Positions 10,167 through 22,674 of a DNA stretch of 64,000 nucleotides are shown in pieces. Position numbers and translations under genes: made by a program. This stretch comes from Micrococcus sp. (GTDB lineage Bacteria > Actinomycetota > Actinomycetes > Actinomycetales > Micrococcaceae). The stretch is from assembly GCA_029961105.1 (NCBI GenBank), contig JASBVO010000005.1:100406-164405 (forward strand), read 5' to 3'. The notes beneath the pieces are model-generated. The model had not been told where the DNA came from and searched no databases. It worked only from the letters and a program-made list of their open reading frames with translations. Every line of letters begins with the position of its first letter. Positions within the stretch are counted from its first letter, which is position 1.

Positions 10167-12008
10167 TCAGTCGGGCAGTCCGGCCGGGTGGGTGGTGCCC
10201 TCGGCCACGAGGGTGGCGACGACGTCGGCCGCCGTGGCCACCTCCACCTCCCGGGCCTCGCCGGTCGCGCGGTCCTTGACCTCGACGACGCCGTTGGCGA
10301 GCCCGCGGCCGACCACCACGGAGGTGGGGATGCCGATCAGTTCCACGTCGGAGAACTTCACGCCGGCCGAGACCTTCTTCCGGTCGTCGTAGAGCACGGT
10401 CAGCCCACGCGCCTCGAGGCCGGCGACGAGCTCCTCGGCGGCGGCGAAGAGTTCCTCGCCCTTGCCGGTGGCCACCACGTGCACGTCCACGGGGGCGACG
10501 GCTCGCGGCCACACCAGGCCCTTCTCGTCGTGGTTCGACTCGGCCAGGGCGGCGATCGCGCGGGTGACCCCGATGCCGTAGGAGCCCATGGTCACGACGA
10601 CCTGCTTGCCGTTCTCGTCGAGCACCTTCAGGTCCAGCGCCTCGGCGTAGCGGCGGCCGAGCTGGAAGATGTGGCCCATCTCGATGCCGCGGCGGGTCCG
10701 GAGGGGCCCGGAGCCGTCCGGGGCCGGATCGCCGTCCCGCACCGCGGTGGCCTCGACGATGCCGTCCCAGGTGAAGTCGCGCCCGGCCACGAGGCCGAAG
10801 ACGTGCTGCTGGGGCGCGTTGGCGCCGGTGATCCAGGCGGTACCGGGGGCGATCCGCGGGTCCACGAAGAAGGGCACGGCGGACTCGGCCTCCCCGCCCA
10901 GGAACTGGGTGGCCGACCCGTCCTCCGCCACGCGGGCCGGGCCGATGTAGCCCTTGACGAAGGCCGGCAGCTGGGCCAGGTCCTGCTCGGTGGCCGCCTC
11001 GAGGGTCGGTTCCCCGGTGACCCCCAGCAGTTCCCCGACGCCGGACTCGAGCCGCTTGAGGTCGACGTCCCGGTCCCCCGGAACGGCGACGACGAAGGGC
11101 CGGCGCTGCTCGCCGTCCAGCACGGCCGTGACGACGACGCACTTCAGGGTGTCCGCGGCGGTCCACTCGCCCTGCTCGCGCGGGGCGAGCCGGTTGGACA
11201 CGTCCACCAGGGCCGCGATCGTGGTCGACTCGGGGGTGTCCTTCACCTCGGCCGCCGGCGCGCCCGAGGCGTCCACCGCGGCCGGGGGCACCGTGGTGAC
11301 CGCCTCCACGTTGGCGCGGTAGCCGCCGTCGGACTCCACGAAGGTGTCCTCGCCGATCGGCGAGGGGTGCAGGAACTCCTCGGAGGCGGAGCCGCCCATC
11401 GCCCCGGCCGTGGCGCGCACGGGCACGACCTCCAGGCCCAGCCGGGCGAAGATGCGCAGGTAGGCGGCCCGGTGGTCCTGGTACGCGCGCTCCAGGCCGG
11501 CGTCGTCCACGGTGAAGGAGTAGGAGTCCTTCATGACGAACTCGCGTACCCGCAGCAGGCCGGCCCGCGGCCGGGCCTCGTCCCGGTACTTGGTCTGGAT
11601 CTGGTAGAGGTACGCCGGCAGGTCCTTGTAGGAGGAGTAGTGGTCCTTCACCAGGAGAGTGAACATCTCCTCATGCGTGGGCGCGAGCAGGAAGTCGGCG
11701 CCCTTGCGGTCCTTGACGCGGAAGATGCCGTCGCCGTAGTCCTCCCAGCGCCCGGACACCTCGTAGGGCTCCTTCGGCAGCAGGGCCGGGAACTGGACCT
11801 CCTGGCCGCCGATCGCGTCCATCTCCTCGCGCACGATCTGCTCGACCCGGTTCTTCACCCGCAGTCCCAGCGGCAGCCAGGTGTAGGCGCCCGGGCCGGC
11901 GCGGCGAATGTACCCGGCGCGGACGAGCAGCCGGTGGCTGGCCACCTCGGCGTCGGCCGGGTCGTCACGCAGGGTGCGGAGGAACAGGGTGGACATGCGC
12001 AGGGGCAC
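10167..12008 (-). CDS. proS: proline--tRNA ligase
   Basis: 613 aa; [34 protein letters not shown]...[14 protein letters not shown]. Confidence 0.95.
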   Translation of the reverse strand: MPLRMSTLFLRTLRDDPADAEVASHRLLVRAGYIRRAGPGAYTWLPLGLRVKNRVEQIVREEMDAIGGQEVQFPALLPKEPYEVSGRWEDYGDGIFRVKDRKGADFLLAPTHEEMFTLLVKDHYSSYKDLPAYLYQIQTKYRDEARPRAGLLRVREFVMKDSYSFTVDDAGLERAYQDHRAAYLRIFARLGLEVVPVRATAGAMGGSASEEFLHPSPIGEDTFVESDGGYRANVEAVTTVPPAAVDASGAPAAEVKDTPESTTIAALVDVSNRLAPREQGEWTAADTLKCVVVTAVLDGEQRRPFVVAVPGDRDVDLKRLESGVGELLGVTGEPTLEAATEQDLAQLPAFVKGYIGPARVAEDGSATQFLGGEAESAVPFFVDPRIAPGTAWITGANAPQQHVFGLVAGRDFTWDGIVEATAVRDGDPAPDGSGPLRTRRGIEMGHIFQLGRRYAEALDLKVLDENGKQVVVTMGSYGIGVTRAIAALAESNHDEKGLVWPRAVAPVDVHVVATGKGEELFAAAEELVAGLEARGLTVLYDDRKKVSAGVKFSDVELIGIPTSVVVGRGLANGVVEVKDRATGEAREVEVATAADVVATLVAEGTTHPAGLPD

Positions 12009-12065
12009 TTCGGCTCCGATCGGTGGGTGCGGTGTTGCGGTCTGGGAAGGCTAGGGGGACGGCGC

Positions 12066-12893
12066 TCAGCCGTCGAGCTCGGCACGCAGGGACTCGACCT
12101 TCTCGAGGCCCTCCTCCACGGGGACGGTCTCCTCCCCGACCCGGGAGCCGGCATAGGTGACCAGTCTCTCGCCGTCCTGGACGTAGACCGTGGTGGAGGT
12201 GGAGGATTCGGTCCCCTCGGGCAGCTCGACGCCCTCGATGGCCACGGAGGTGCCGATCATCATGGCCAGGGCGGCGTCGGCGTCGACGTCCACGTCGGCG
12301 AGCTCCAGCGTGGCCTCGGCGGTCATCCCCTCCCCCAGCTCGACCGTGTAGCTCGGGCACTGGTCCGCGAACTCCTCGTAATCGGCCAGGGCCTGGTCGG
12401 CCGCGTCGTCGTCCGGGAAGACGGTGACGCTGAGCATGTCCGAGGCCGGGGAGGCCGGGTCCGCGGCGTCGACCATGATCCCGCCGACCAGCTCGGTGCC
12501 CTCGGGCAGCTGGCCCGTCCGGGCACCCAGGCCCTGCTGGCCGCATTCCTCGGGGGTGACCGTCATGTCCGCCGTCATCCCCTGGGCGCTCTCGGTCAGC
12601 TGCCGGAGCCGGTCCCCGCTGACGATCTGCGCGTCCTCGCCCAGGACCGCCTTGAGCGCGGTCTCGATCTCCGAGGCCGCCCCGCTCTGCGTTCCGGAGG
12701 CGCTCGGGGTGGACTGCGTGGAGGACTGCATGGCCGACGCCGAGGGTGCGGCCGAGGTCGAGGACGGTGCAGGTGCCGGGGTGGTCTCCTCCCCGTCCCC
12801 GGAGCCGCCGCAGGCGGCGAGGGCCAGGGCCAGCAGGCCGGTGCCCAGGACGGCCGGCAGCGCGCGGGCGGGGCGGGAGGGGTGACGGTTCAT
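12066..12893 (-). CDS. putative lipoprotein
   Basis: Signal peptide and lipobox LALAACGGSGDG; Met start at 12891-12893. Confidence 0.7.
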   Translation of the reverse strand: MNRHPSRPARALPAVLGTGLLALALAACGGSGDGEETTPAPAPSSTSAAPSASAMQSSTQSTPSASGTQSGAASEIETALKAVLGEDAQIVSGDRLRQLTESAQGMTADMTVTPEECGQQGLGARTGQLPEGTELVGGIMVDAADPASPASDMLSVTVFPDDDAADQALADYEEFADQCPSYTVELGEGMTAEATLELADVDVDADAALAMMIGTSVAIEGVELPEGTESSTSTTVYVQDGERLVTYAGSRVGEETVPVEEGLEKVESLRAELDG

Positions 12894-13003
12894 GGCCTGG
12901 CAGTGCTTTCTGGACCGGGGTTGACGGGAGCGTCGGCACGGCGACGGTGCCGGGGGTCGACTAGGGAAAGCATAGGTCACCGGCGCCCCCTGGACGCGCC
13001 GCC

Positions 13004-13948
13004 CTAGAGCAGGACGGTGGCGAACGTGCCGACCTGTTCGAACCCCACGGTCCGGTAGGTGCGCACCGCGGCCGTGTTGAAGCTGTTGACGTAGAGGCTC
13101 ACGTGTTCGGTGATGGTCTGCGCATGGGCCGCGACCGCTGCCATGGCCGGCGCTGCCAGTCCCTGCCCGCGCAGCGAGGGCTCCACCCAGACGCCCTGGA
13201 TCTGTGAGCAGCTGGCCGAGACCACGCCGAGGTCGGCCTTGAACCGCACCCGGCCCGACTCGTCGAGGTCCACGAGGCAATGGCCGTTGCGGATGAGGTC
13301 CTCCACGCGCAACCTGTACTGCACGGCGCCGTTGGCCAGCGGCGAGAACCCGAGCTCCTCCTCGAACATGGCCACGCAGGCCGGGAGGACGGCGTGGAAC
13401 TCCTCCGGCCGGGCGGGCCGCACCCGGGGCGAGGGCTCGACATCGGGCGCCCCCGGCAGGACCATCAGCGGCTGGTCGTCGCGCACCTGGCGGGCCCGTT
13501 GCGGACCGCGGCCCAATTCCCGCCAGATCGCCAGCACGGCGTCGCGGGGGCCGTAGACCGAGGCGAAGCGGCGCCGCAATCCGAGCAGGGCGCGGCCGAG
13601 CAGGGCGCCCGCCTCCGGGGAGGCCCCGACCGGGACGACGTTGGCACCGACCCAGCAGGCGGCCTCCAGTCCGGGCGAGAGTCCCGACGCACGGCCGGGC
13701 GTCGGGGGTGCGCCGGGGGCGTCGATGCCCAGGAACAGGGAGCCGCCGGTGCGCGCGCTGCCGGCATGCCGCCCGTTCTCCAGGACGGACTCGACGAAGC
13801 AGTTGGCCACCGGGTCGGCGGCGGCCAGCGCGGTGAGGGCGGCGGTGTCCGCAGGGGTCAGGACGCGGACGGCCCCGCCGGTGGCGCGGCGGACCGCGTC
13901 GTCAGCTGACGGTGACCACGGGCGAGCCCTGGACAGGATCCCGGCCAT
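13004..13948 (-). CDS. GNAT family N-acetyltransferase
   Basis: [25 protein letters not shown] acetyl-CoA binding region; overlaps the ispG 3' end if Met at 13948 is used. Confidence 0.82.
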   Translation of the reverse strand: MAGILSRARPWSPSADDAVRRATGGAVRVLTPADTAALTALAAADPVANCFVESVLENGRHAGSARTGGSLFLGIDAPGAPPTPGRASGLSPGLEAACWVGANVVPVGASPEAGALLGRALLGLRRRFASVYGPRDAVLAIWRELGRGPQRARQVRDDQPLMVLPGAPDVEPSPRVRPARPEEFHAVLPACVAMFEEELGFSPLANGAVQYRLRVEDLIRNGHCLVDLDESGRVRFKADLGVVSASCSQIQGVWVEPSLRGQGLAAPAMAAVAAHAQTITEHVSLYVNSFNTAAVRTYRTVGFEQVGTFATVLL

Positions 13949-15086
13949 CAGTCCCTTCCCCGCTGCCGTCCTCCAGGCCGGACTCGGCGGCGATGCGACG
14001 GGCCTCCTCCAGCAGGGTCTCGACGATCTGGTCCTCCGGGACGGTCTTGACGACCTCGCCCTTGATGAAGATCTGGCCCTTGCCGTTGCCGGAGGCCACG
14101 CCCAGGTCGGCCTCGCGGGCCTCGCCCGGACCGTTGACGACACAGCCCATCACCGCCACGCGCAGCGGCACGGTCAGGTCCTTCAGCCCTTCCGTGACCT
14201 CGTCGGCCAGCGCGTACACGTCCACCTGGGCACGCCCGCAGGAGGGGCAGGAGACGATGTCCAGCTTGCGCTCGCGCAGGTTCAGGGACTGCAGGATCTG
14301 GAGGCCGACCTTGACCTCCTCGACCGGCGGGGCGGACAGGGAGACGCGGATGGTGTCCCCGATGCCCTGGCCCAGCAGGTAGCCGAAGGCGGTGGCCGAC
14401 TTGATGGTGCCCTGGAAGGCCGGCCCCGCCTCGGTCACGCCCAGGTGCAGCGGCCAGTCGCCCCGCTGGGCCAGCAGCTCGTAGGCGCGGGCCATGACCA
14501 CCGGGTCGTTGTGCTTCACCGAGATCTTGAAGTCCCGGAAGCCGTGCTCCTCGAACAGGGAGGCCTCCCAGACGGCGGACTCCACGAGGGCCTCCGGGGT
14601 GGCCCTGCCGTACTTCTCCAGCAGGCGCTTGTCCAGGGACCCGGCGTTGACGCCGATGCGGATGGAGGTGCCGGCCTCGGAGGCGGCTTGGGCGATCTCC
14701 TTGACCTGGTCGTCGAAGCGCTTGATGTTGCCCGGGTTCACCCGGACGGCCCCGCAGCCGGCCTCGATGGCCGCGAAGACGTACTTGGGCTGGAAGTGGA
14801 TGTCCGCGATCACGGGGATGGTGGACTGCTGGGCGACCACCTTCAGGGCGGCGGCGTCCTTGTCCGTGGGGCAGGCCACGCGCACGATGTCACAGCCGGC
14901 CGCGGTGAGCTCGGCGATCTGCTGCAGCGTCGCGCCGATGTCATGGGTCTTCGTGGTGGTCATCGACTGCACGGAGACCGGGTGGTCCGAGCCGACGCCC
15001 ACCCTGCCCACGGAGATCTGCCGCGTCTTGCGGCGCGGGGCCAGGACGGGCGGTGGGGCGGCGGGCATGCCGAGGCTGACGGGCAC
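13902..15086 (-). CDS. ispG: flavodoxin-dependent HMB-PP synthase
   Basis: [52 protein letters not shown]. Confidence 0.95.
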   Translation of the reverse strand: MPVSLGMPAAPPPVLAPRRKTRQISVGRVGVGSDHPVSVQSMTTTKTHDIGATLQQIAELTAAGCDIVRVACPTDKDAAALKVVAQQSTIPVIADIHFQPKYVFAAIEAGCGAVRVNPGNIKRFDDQVKEIAQAASEAGTSIRIGVNAGSLDKRLLEKYGRATPEALVESAVWEASLFEEHGFRDFKISVKHNDPVVMARAYELLAQRGDWPLHLGVTEAGPAFQGTIKSATAFGYLLGQGIGDTIRVSLSAPPVEEVKVGLQILQSLNLRERKLDIVSCPSCGRAQVDVYALADEVTEGLKDLTVPLRVAVMGCVVNGPGEAREADLGVASGNGKGQIFIKGEVVKTVPEDQIVETLLEEARRIAAESGLEDGSGEGTDGRDPVQGSPVVTVS

Positions 15087-15128
15087 GGAGGGACTCCTAG
15101 GTCATGACGGTTCGGATTCGGCCCCAGT

Positions 15129-16160
15129 CTACTGGTAGGAGACGAACCAGGGCCGAGGGGTGACCATCGTCATGGTCCGCTCCGGGGTGAACGTGGGGCG
15201 GTCCTCGTCGATGAAGTTCTTCCAGCCCAGGCGCATCCCGGCCGGGAGGTCCTCCTTCAGGGCGCGCCAGGTCTCGAACTTCTGCTCCGGCGTCCCGTTA
15301 CCGTCGGCGTGCACCATCAGCACCAGCCCCCGGCGGGGCTGCACGTCCTCGCGGTCCGGGATCATCCGCACCTGGAACTGGTGCAGGATGACCAGCTTCT
15401 CCGGCAGCCGGTGCTCGGCAACCAGCCCGGCCAGCCACGCGGTGACCTCGTTGACCTCGGCGGCCGAGACCTGGCCGATCTGGTGCATGTGCCGCTGCCC
15501 CGGCCGCAGCCGCCACTCGGGGTCCAGCGCCAGGCCCACGTGCGGCTGTGCCAGCAGGTCCTCGAACATCCGCGCCTGGGTGGGGAAGTCCATGGTCCCG
15601 GGCTGCAGGTCCAGCACCACGTAGGTGTCCGCCTCGCCGGCCGCCTCGACCCAGGTCCGCAGCCGCTCGCGCTCCACCGGGGTGCTGTAGTCCCCGGTGG
15701 GTCCGGGCGCCGCGGTGGCCACGGTGGCGATGATCTCGAAGGCCGGGATCACCGGTTCCTCGCTGTACGGCTGGTACTCGGCCGCCAGCTCCGCGGCCCG
15801 GGCGATCGCCTCGTCCACGTCCTGTTCACCGAGCACCCCGAGGGAGCCGGTGCCGGGCGTGCCGTAGAGCGCGACCATCCGCCGGCCGGGGAACAGCCGG
15901 GTGCCGCCGCCGGGCAGCTCGGGCACCGGCGTCGGGGTGGGTGAGGGGCTGGCCGCCGGGGACGACGTCGGCGGCCCGGTCCCCGCGCCCGTGGCGGTCC
16001 CGGACCGGTTCCCGGGCACGCCGCCGTCGGCGGTGCAGGCGGTGAGGAACGCGGCGGTGCCGGTGCCGGCGAGGCCGGCCAGCAGCGCGCGGCGGCCGGT
16101 GCCGCTCAGGAGTGCCCGCCCCGGATCACGGCGGCCTGGTCCCCGACGGCGCAGGTCCAT
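15129..16160 (-). CDS. exported/lipoprotein, unknown function
   Basis: RRALLAGLAGTGTAAFLTACTADG lipobox; start uncertain (overlaps YciI gene). Confidence 0.65.
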   Translation of the reverse strand: MDLRRRGPGRRDPGRALLSGTGRRALLAGLAGTGTAAFLTACTADGGVPGNRSGTATGAGTGPPTSSPAASPSPTPTPVPELPGGGTRLFPGRRMVALYGTPGTGSLGVLGEQDVDEAIARAAELAAEYQPYSEEPVIPAFEIIATVATAAPGPTGDYSTPVERERLRTWVEAAGEADTYVVLDLQPGTMDFPTQARMFEDLLAQPHVGLALDPEWRLRPGQRHMHQIGQVSAAEVNEVTAWLAGLVAEHRLPEKLVILHQFQVRMIPDREDVQPRRGLVLMVHADGNGTPEQKFETWRALKEDLPAGMRLGWKNFIDEDRPTFTPERTMTMVTPRPWFVSYQ

Positions 16161-16420
16161 TCGTGGACGTCGGTGGAGTGGATCAGGCCCTGCTTCTTGA
16201 AGGGGTCGCCGTCGAGCAGGTCGCGCACGGCCTCATCGGAGTCGGCCCGGACCAGCAGCAGGGCGGCCGAGGGATCGTCCACGTAGGCCCCGGCGGCCAC
16301 CATGGCCGGTCCCAGGGAGGTGAGGAACTCGCGGTGCGCGGCGCGGTGGACGTCGCGTTCCTCCCCGAGCCCGGAGACGTAGTTGTACTGGACGGCGAAG
16401 ATCTTCTCCATGCCCCCCAC
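16106..16420 (-). CDS. YciI family protein
   Basis: FAVQYNYV...HREFLTSLGPAMVAAGAYVDDPSAALLLVRADS. Confidence 0.8.
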   Translation of the reverse strand: MGGMEKIFAVQYNYVSGLGEERDVHRAAHREFLTSLGPAMVAAGAYVDDPSAALLLVRADSDEAVRDLLDGDPFKKQGLIHSTDVHEWTCAVGDQAAVIRGGHS

Positions 16421-16436
16421 CCTAGATCAGGCCGGT

Positions 16437-17798
16437 TCAGAAGATGCGGATCGGGTCCACGATGTCCGCCACGATGAGCAGCAGCCCCATGCCCAGCAGC
16501 GCGATGCCCACCACGTAGGTCAGCGGCAGGAGCCGGGCGATGTCGAACGGTCCGGGATCCTCGCGCCGGGTGAGCCGGGCCCAGCCACGGCGGAGCGCCT
16601 CCCACAGCGCCCCGGCCACGTGCCCGCCGTCCAGCGGCAGCAGCGGGATGAGGTTGAACACCATCAGGGCCACGTTGACGCCGGCCACCAGGGACAGCAG
16701 CATCGAGGCCTTGTCCGCCAGCGGCACCTCCTCCAGGGCCGCGGCCTCCCCAGCGATCCGGCCGACGCCGACCACGGACATCGGCCCGTTGGGGTCCCGC
16801 TCCTCGGGGCCGAACACCGCGACGGCGGTCTCCCACAGTTTCACCGGCAGCACCACCACGACCTCGGCGGTGGCCTTCAGCTGCTGGCCCATCACCGGGA
16901 ACGCCTGGGTCACCGGGGCGGGGACGTTCTCGACCTGCGACCCCATGCCGACGAAGCCGACCTGTTCCGTGCGGGGGCTGCCGTCCGGGTCCTGGAGCAC
17001 CCGGCCCAGCTCGTCCGTGACGGGCCGCTCGGTGAGTCTCGGGGTGATGGAGGACGTCTGCTCGGTGCCATCGCGCTCCCAGGTGATGGCCGTGGGCTGG
17101 CCGGCCCGGTCCCGGATGGCAGCGGAGAGTTCGTCCCAGGACTCCACGGGGGCCCCGTTGAACCCCGTGATGGTGTCCCCGGGCTGCAGGCCCGCCTCGA
17201 AGGCAGGCGCCTCCGGGTCCCCCGGCTGGCAGCCGTCCTGGCCCGCGGCGGCCCGCTCCTGCTGCACGGCGGCGGGCACCACGCAGCGGAAGACCTCCGA
17301 GACGGTGGTGGACGGGGTGGCGATCCCGGTGGTGGTGACCAGGATGGCCGTGAGCACGAAGGCGATGACGAGGTTCATGAAGGGCCCGCCGAGCATGATG
17401 ACGATCCGCTTCCAGACCGGCAGGGCGATGAACATCCGTTTCTCGTCACCGGGCTGCAGTTGCTCGGCGGACATCTGCCGGGCGTCCGAGGCCATCTGCT
17501 GGAAGAGCCCGGTGCTGGCGTTGCGGGGCCGTTCCCCGGACTCCGGGTGCTCGGGCGGGTACATGCCGATCATGGAGACGTAGCCGCCCAGCGGGATCGC
17601 CTTCACCCCGTACTCGGTCTCCCCCCGGCGGCGGGAGAACAGCGTGGGACCGAACCCGATCATGTACTGGGTGACGCGCACGCCGAACAGCTTGGCGGGG
17701 ACCAGGTGCCCGACCTCGTGCAGGGCGATGGACACGGCGATGCCGACGGCGACCGCGAGCACGCCGATGATGAACCAGAGCACCTCCACGCCGGTCAC
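16437..17798 (-). CDS. RIP metalloprotease RseP-like (M50, PDZ)
   Basis: [20 protein letters not shown] HExxH; PDZ-like segment; [13 protein letters not shown]. Confidence 0.92.
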   Translation of the reverse strand: MTGVEVLWFIIGVLAVAVGIAVSIALHEVGHLVPAKLFGVRVTQYMIGFGPTLFSRRRGETEYGVKAIPLGGYVSMIGMYPPEHPESGERPRNASTGLFQQMASDARQMSAEQLQPGDEKRMFIALPVWKRIVIMLGGPFMNLVIAFVLTAILVTTTGIATPSTTVSEVFRCVVPAAVQQERAAAGQDGCQPGDPEAPAFEAGLQPGDTITGFNGAPVESWDELSAAIRDRAGQPTAITWERDGTEQTSSITPRLTERPVTDELGRVLQDPDGSPRTEQVGFVGMGSQVENVPAPVTQAFPVMGQQLKATAEVVVVLPVKLWETAVAVFGPEERDPNGPMSVVGVGRIAGEAAALEEVPLADKASMLLSLVAGVNVALMVFNLIPLLPLDGGHVAGALWEALRRGWARLTRREDPGPFDIARLLPLTYVVGIALLGMGLLLIVADIVDPIRIF

Positions 17799-19069
17799 CG
17801 TCCCGTCCAGCGCGACCGCGCCGCGGTGCGGGCCCAGCGCTCGGCGGCGGCCAGGGTCTCAACCGAGAGCCCCTCTCCGGCGAGCACGGCGTCCGGGTCG
17901 TAGTCCCCCACCACGGCGCGCACGGTGTCCACGATGTCCAGGAAGCCGATCGCCCCGGCGTGGAAGGCCTCCACGGCCTCCTCGTTGGCGGCGTTGAAGA
18001 CGGCCATGTGGGTGGGCGAGGCCGCCGCGGCCTGCTTGGCCAGGGCCACGGCGGGGAAGGCCTCCTCGTCCAGGGGCTCGAAGGTCCACGTGGCCGCCTG
18101 CGTCCAGTCGCAGGCCGGCGCGGCGCCCGGGACCCGGTGCGGCCAGCCGATCCCCAGGGCGATGGGCAGGCGCATGTCCGGGGGCGAGGCCTGGGCGATG
18201 GTGGAGCCGTCCGTGAACTCCACCATGGAGTGGACCACGGACTGGGGGTGGACCACCACGTCGACCTGTTCCAGGGGGACGTCGAAGAGCAGGTGCGCCT
18301 CGATCACCTCGAGGGCCTTGTTGACCATGGTGGCCGAGTTGGTGGTCACTACCCTGCCCATGTCCCAGGTGGGGTGGGCCAGCGCCTCGGCGGGAGTCAC
18401 CTGCGCGAGCTCCCCCCTGCTGCGGCCGCGGAAGGGCCCGCCGGAGGCGGTGAGGACCAGCCGGCGGACCTCCCCGGCACTGCCGGAGCGCAGGGCCTGG
18501 GCCAGGGCGGAGTGCTCGGAGTCCACCGGGACCAGCTGGCCCGGGGCCGCGGCGGCGCGGACCAGGGCCCCGCCGACGATCAGGGACTCCTTGTTCGCCA
18601 GCGCCAGCAGGTGCCCGGACCGCAGGGCGGCGAGGGTCGGGCCCAGGCCGATGGAGCCGGTGACGCCGTTGAGCACGACGTCGGTGCCCTCCCAGGCGGC
18701 GACCTCCGCCGCCGCGGTGGGCCCGGAGAACAGCGTGGGGGCCGGTGCCGGGACCCCCGCCCGGGCGGCGGCCTCGGTGATGGCCGCGGCCAGCTCCTCG
18801 GTGGTGGCGGTGGCGCTGCCCACGGCCTGCGCGCCGGTGGCGACCGCCTGCCGCGCCAGCAGCGCGGTGTTGGCGCCGCCGGCGAGACCGGCCACGGTGA
18901 AGCGCTCGGGAGCCCGGGCGATGACGTCCAGGCCCTGGGTGCCGATCGACCCGGTGGACCCGATCAGGGTGACCCGGCGGCGCTCTGGGGCACCGGCGTC
19001 GGGGGCTGCGGGAGCGTTGGGGGCGGGGGCGGTCTGCGCGGAGGTCACCGGTCCATTATGGCCGGGCAA
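17795..19069 (-). CDS. dxr: 1-deoxy-D-xylulose-5-phosphate reductoisomerase
   Basis: [28 protein letters not shown]. Confidence 0.95.
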   Translation of the reverse strand: MPGHNGPVTSAQTAPAPNAPAAPDAGAPERRRVTLIGSTGSIGTQGLDVIARAPERFTVAGLAGGANTALLARQAVATGAQAVGSATATTEELAAAITEAAARAGVPAPAPTLFSGPTAAAEVAAWEGTDVVLNGVTGSIGLGPTLAALRSGHLLALANKESLIVGGALVRAAAAPGQLVPVDSEHSALAQALRSGSAGEVRRLVLTASGGPFRGRSRGELAQVTPAEALAHPTWDMGRVVTTNSATMVNKALEVIEAHLLFDVPLEQVDVVVHPQSVVHSMVEFTDGSTIAQASPPDMRLPIALGIGWPHRVPGAAPACDWTQAATWTFEPLDEEAFPAVALAKQAAAASPTHMAVFNAANEEAVEAFHAGAIGFLDIVDTVRAVVGDYDPDAVLAGEGLSVETLAAAERWARTAARSRWTGR

Positions 19070-19087
19070 GCTGTGAGGACGGCGCGA

Positions 19088-19114
19088 CGGCCCCGGACCG
19101 CGATGGTCCGGGGC
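19088..19114 (-). terminator. intrinsic terminator-like hairpin after actP operon
   Basis: GGCCCCGGACC-gcgat-GGTCCGGGGCC perfect arms between dxr and actP. Confidence 0.6.
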
Positions 19115-19136
19115 CGCGTGCGGGACGGTCAGGCGA

Positions 19137-20759
19137 TCAGTGCTCGACCGCCTTCTCGGCGCCGACGCCGGTGAGCGAGCGGACCTCCATCTCCGCCTGC
19201 TTGACCGGGTCCTCGGCGCGCTTCTCGGTGACCGAGCCGAGCCAGCCCAGGAGGAAGGCCAGCGGGATCGAGATGATGCCCGGGTTCTTCAGCGGGAAGA
19301 CGGCGAAGTCCGCCGTCGGGATCATCGAGGTCTCCGTGCCGGACATGACCGGCGAGAAGATGATCAGGATGATGGCCGCGGCCAGGCCGCCGTACATCGA
19401 CCACAGGGCGCCCCGGGTGGTGAAGCCCTTCCAGAACAGCGAGTAGAGGATGGTCGGCAGGTTCGCCGAGGCCGCCACCGCGAAGGCGAGCGCCACCAGG
19501 AAGGCCACGTTCTGCCCCTGGGCGCCGATGCCGCCGACGATGGCGAGGATGCCGATGACCACCACGGTGCGGCGGGCGATCTTGACCTCCTTCTCCGGGG
19601 AGGTCTTGCCCTTCGCCAGGACCGAGGCGTAGATGTCGTGCGCGAACGACGCCGCGGCGGTGATGGTCAGTCCGGCCACCACCGCCAGGATGGTGGCGAA
19701 GGCGACGGCGGAGATCAGGCCCAGCAGCAGCGGACCGCCCAGTTCGAAGGCCAGGTAGGGGGCCGCCGAGTTGACGCCGCCCGGCGCGGCCTCGATCCGG
19801 TCCGGACCGATGAGCGCCCCCGCGCCGTAGCCCAGCACCAGGGTGAACAGGTAGAAGGCGCCGATGAGCACGATCGCCCAGACCACGGACTTGCGGGCCT
19901 CCTTGGCGGTGGGCACGGTGTAGAAGCGCATCAGCACGTGGGGCAGACCGGCCGTGCCGAGCACCAGTGCCAGGCCGAGGGACAGGAAGTCGAGCTTGGC
20001 GATATCGCTGACGCCGTACTGTACGCCCGGCTTGAGGATCGCCTCGCCCTTGGGGCTGAGCGCGACGGCCTCGCCGAGCAGGGCGGAGAAGTTGAAGCCG
20101 AACAGGGCCAGCACCCAGATGGTCATGATGAAGGCGCCGGCGATCAGCAGGCAGGCCTTGATGATCTGCACCCAGGTGGTGCCCTTCATGCCGCCGACCA
20201 GGACGTAGACGATCATCAGGGCGCCCACGATCGCGATGACGAGGGACTGCCCGAGCCGGTCGTCGATGCCCAGCAACAGGGACACCAGGGCGCCCGCACC
20301 GGCCATCTGCGCCAGCAGGTAGAACACGCACACCATCAGGGTCGCCAGTGCAGCCGCGATGCGCACGGGCCGCTGCTGCAGGCGGAAGGACAGCACGTCG
20401 GCCATCGTGTACTTGCCGGTGTTGCGCAGCAGCTCGGCCACCAGGAGCAGGGCGACGAGCCAGGCGACGAGGAAGCCGATGGAGTACAGGAAGCCGTCGT
20501 AGCCGTTGATGGCGATGGCGCCCACGATGCCGAGGAAGGACGCAGCGGACAGGTAGTCACCGGCGATCGCGGTCCCGTTCTGGGTTCCCGTGAAGGAGCG
20601 GCCGCCGGCGTAGTAGTCGGCCGCGGTCTTAGTGTTCTTCGAGGCCCTGAGCACGATGACCAGCGTGATGGCGACGAAGATGCCGAAGATCAGGATGTTC
20701 AGCCAGGGCTCGCCGACGTTGGTCCCCTCGGCGGTGGTGAGTACGGGTGCGATGTTCAC
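19137..20759 (-). CDS. cation acetate/solute:sodium symporter
   Basis: 540 aa multi-[35 protein letters not shown]. Confidence 0.9.
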   Translation of the reverse strand: MNIAPVLTTAEGTNVGEPWLNILIFGIFVAITLVIVLRASKNTKTAADYYAGGRSFTGTQNGTAIAGDYLSAASFLGIVGAIAINGYDGFLYSIGFLVAWLVALLLVAELLRNTGKYTMADVLSFRLQQRPVRIAAALATLMVCVFYLLAQMAGAGALVSLLLGIDDRLGQSLVIAIVGALMIVYVLVGGMKGTTWVQIIKACLLIAGAFIMTIWVLALFGFNFSALLGEAVALSPKGEAILKPGVQYGVSDIAKLDFLSLGLALVLGTAGLPHVLMRFYTVPTAKEARKSVVWAIVLIGAFYLFTLVLGYGAGALIGPDRIEAAPGGVNSAAPYLAFELGGPLLLGLISAVAFATILAVVAGLTITAAASFAHDIYASVLAKGKTSPEKEVKIARRTVVVIGILAIVGGIGAQGQNVAFLVALAFAVAASANLPTILYSLFWKGFTTRGALWSMYGGLAAAIILIIFSPVMSGTETSMIPTADFAVFPLKNPGIISIPLAFLLGWLGSVTEKRAEDPVKQAEMEVRSLTGVGAEKAVEH

Positions 20760-21142
20760 TTGTTTCCTCCCTCGGCGAGGCTCTGGTTGGCGATGGAGGG
20801 ATCGAGGGCCTCGAGTTCCTCACGGATGTCCGTGGCCTTCGGGTCCAGCCTGCGGTTGGCGAAGGCCACGTAGAGGCCGGTGATGACGAAGGTGGAGACG
20901 AACTGCAGCAGGCCGATGACGATGCCCAGGTTGATGTTCCCGAGCACCTTGATCGACATGAACTCCGGGAAGTACGCCGCGAGGATGACGTAGAGGAAGT
21001 ACCAGACGAGGAACACCACGGTCCACGGGAAGACGAAGCTCCGGTGGGTGCGGCGCAGTTCCTTGAACTGTGCGGTGGACTGAACGGCACGGAAGTCGAC
21101 GTGGCCGTTGTCGGCCAGGTCGGGGTGTGGTGTTGACGACAC
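20756..21142 (-). CDS. DUF485 domain membrane protein
   Basis: FKELRRTHRSFVFPWTVVFLVWYFLYVILAAY; partner of ActP-type symporters. Confidence 0.87.
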   Translation of the reverse strand: MSSTPHPDLADNGHVDFRAVQSTAQFKELRRTHRSFVFPWTVVFLVWYFLYVILAAYFPEFMSIKVLGNINLGIVIGLLQFVSTFVITGLYVAFANRRLDPKATDIREELEALDPSIANQSLAEGGNK

Positions 21143-21272
21143 GAAGGCCCCCTTGTCAGTGCGGCATCGGGGGGATGCCTATGAGTGTGACTTGGTTATC
21201 CTAATCAGAAAGTGACTCCGGCCACAGGGCTCATCGATGGTTGATTCCTGCAATGAACACCCCGCGCGCGGG

Positions 21273-22469
21273 TCAGAGGCCCAGGGACCGCGCGATGAGC
21301 ATCAGCTGGACCTCGGTGGTGCCCTCCCCAATCTCCAGGATCTTGGAATCGCGGTAGTGGCGGGTCACGAGGGACTCGTTCATGAAGCCGTAGCCGCCGA
21401 ACACCTGGGTAGCGTCCCGGGCGTTGTCCATGGCCGCCTCCCCGGCGACCAGCTTGGCGATGGCGGCCTCCGTCTTGAACGGCTTGCCGGCCAGCATCTT
21501 GGCCGCCGCCTCGTAGTAGGCCAGCCGGGCCGTGTGGGCACGGGCCTGCATCCGGGCGATCTTGAACGAGACGGCCTGGTTGCGGCCGATCGGCTGCCCG
21601 AAGGCCAGCCGGGTGTTCGCGTAGGCCACGGACTCGTCCACGCAGCCCTGGGCCGCCCCGGTGGCCAGGGCGGCGATGGCGATGCGCCCCTCGTCGAGGA
21701 TGGACAGGAAGTTGGCGTAGCCGCGGCCTCGCTCCCCCAGCAGGTTGGCCTCCGGCACGTGCACGTCGTCGAAGAACAGCGGGTGGGTGTCCGAGGAGTT
21801 CCAGCCGGCCTTGTCATACGCCTGGCCCACGGTGAAGCCGGACGTCCCGGAGGGCACGAGGATGGTGGAGATCTCCTTGACCGGCTTCCCGTCCCGGCCC
21901 TCGACGGTCCCGGTGACCGCCGTGACGGTGACCAGGCTGGTGATGTCCGTGCCGGAGTTCGTGATGAACTCCTTGGCCCCGTTGATCGTCCAGGTGCCGT
22001 CGGCGAGGATCGCCGTGGTCTGCGTCCCGCCGGCGTCGGAACCGCCGCCCGGCTCGGTCAGGCCGAAACCGGCCAGCCGCCGCGCCGTGACGAGCTCCGG
22101 CAGCCACCGTTGCCGCTGCTCCTCCGTGCCGAACCGGTAGATGGGCATGGCCCCCAGGGACACCCCGGCCTCCAGGGTGATGGCCACCGACTGGTTCACC
22201 CGGCCCAGCTCCTCCAGGGCCAGGGCCAGGGCGAAGTAGTCCCCGCCCATGCCGCCGTACTCCTCCGGGAACGGCAGGCCGAACAGGCCCAGTTCGCCCA
22301 TCTGGCGGACGATCTCGTAGGGGAACTCGTGGCGGGCATCGAGCTCGGCGGACACCGGGGCGACGACCTCGTTGGCGAACTGGCGGACCATGGCTACGAG
22401 GTCGCGGTAGTCCTCGTCGAGCTCGGGCCCGGCAAGGGCGCCACGGGTGGACTGAGGAGCGGTGGTCAT
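21273..22469 (-). CDS. acyl-CoA dehydrogenase
   Basis: GFGLTEPGGGSDAGGTQT; DATQVFGGYGFMNESLVTRHYRDSKILEIGEGTTEVQLMLIAR. Confidence 0.92.
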   Translation of the reverse strand: MTTAPQSTRGALAGPELDEDYRDLVAMVRQFANEVVAPVSAELDARHEFPYEIVRQMGELGLFGLPFPEEYGGMGGDYFALALALEELGRVNQSVAITLEAGVSLGAMPIYRFGTEEQRQRWLPELVTARRLAGFGLTEPGGGSDAGGTQTTAILADGTWTINGAKEFITNSGTDITSLVTVTAVTGTVEGRDGKPVKEISTILVPSGTSGFTVGQAYDKAGWNSSDTHPLFFDDVHVPEANLLGERGRGYANFLSILDEGRIAIAALATGAAQGCVDESVAYANTRLAFGQPIGRNQAVSFKIARMQARAHTARLAYYEAAAKMLAGKPFKTEAAIAKLVAGEAAMDNARDATQVFGGYGFMNESLVTRHYRDSKILEIGEGTTEVQLMLIARSLGL

Positions 22470-22674
22470 GACGGTGGCCTTCCTGGCGGGGAGAGTTTCA
22501 GTGAATGGCGAGTAACTGAATCTGGTGGAAATGCTAGTCACCTGTGCCGTGCGCTGTCGAGGCCCTGAGCCCGGTTGCCCCCAGCGCACACGGCCCGGGC
22601 CGTGATTACGCGTACAGTGGGTCCGAGCCCGCGCCGGATCCGGCGGCTACCCGTGACGAGGAGGTCACTGTCCC

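Noticed and set aside
9939-13007. 1022-aa plus-strand ORF
   Set aside because: Mirrors proS and the lipoprotein gene; no domain motifs, low-complexity His/Gly/Arg composition typical of antisense frames.
16383-19174. Long plus-strand ORFs opposite rseP and dxr
   Set aside because: Antisense frames of confidently assigned genes.
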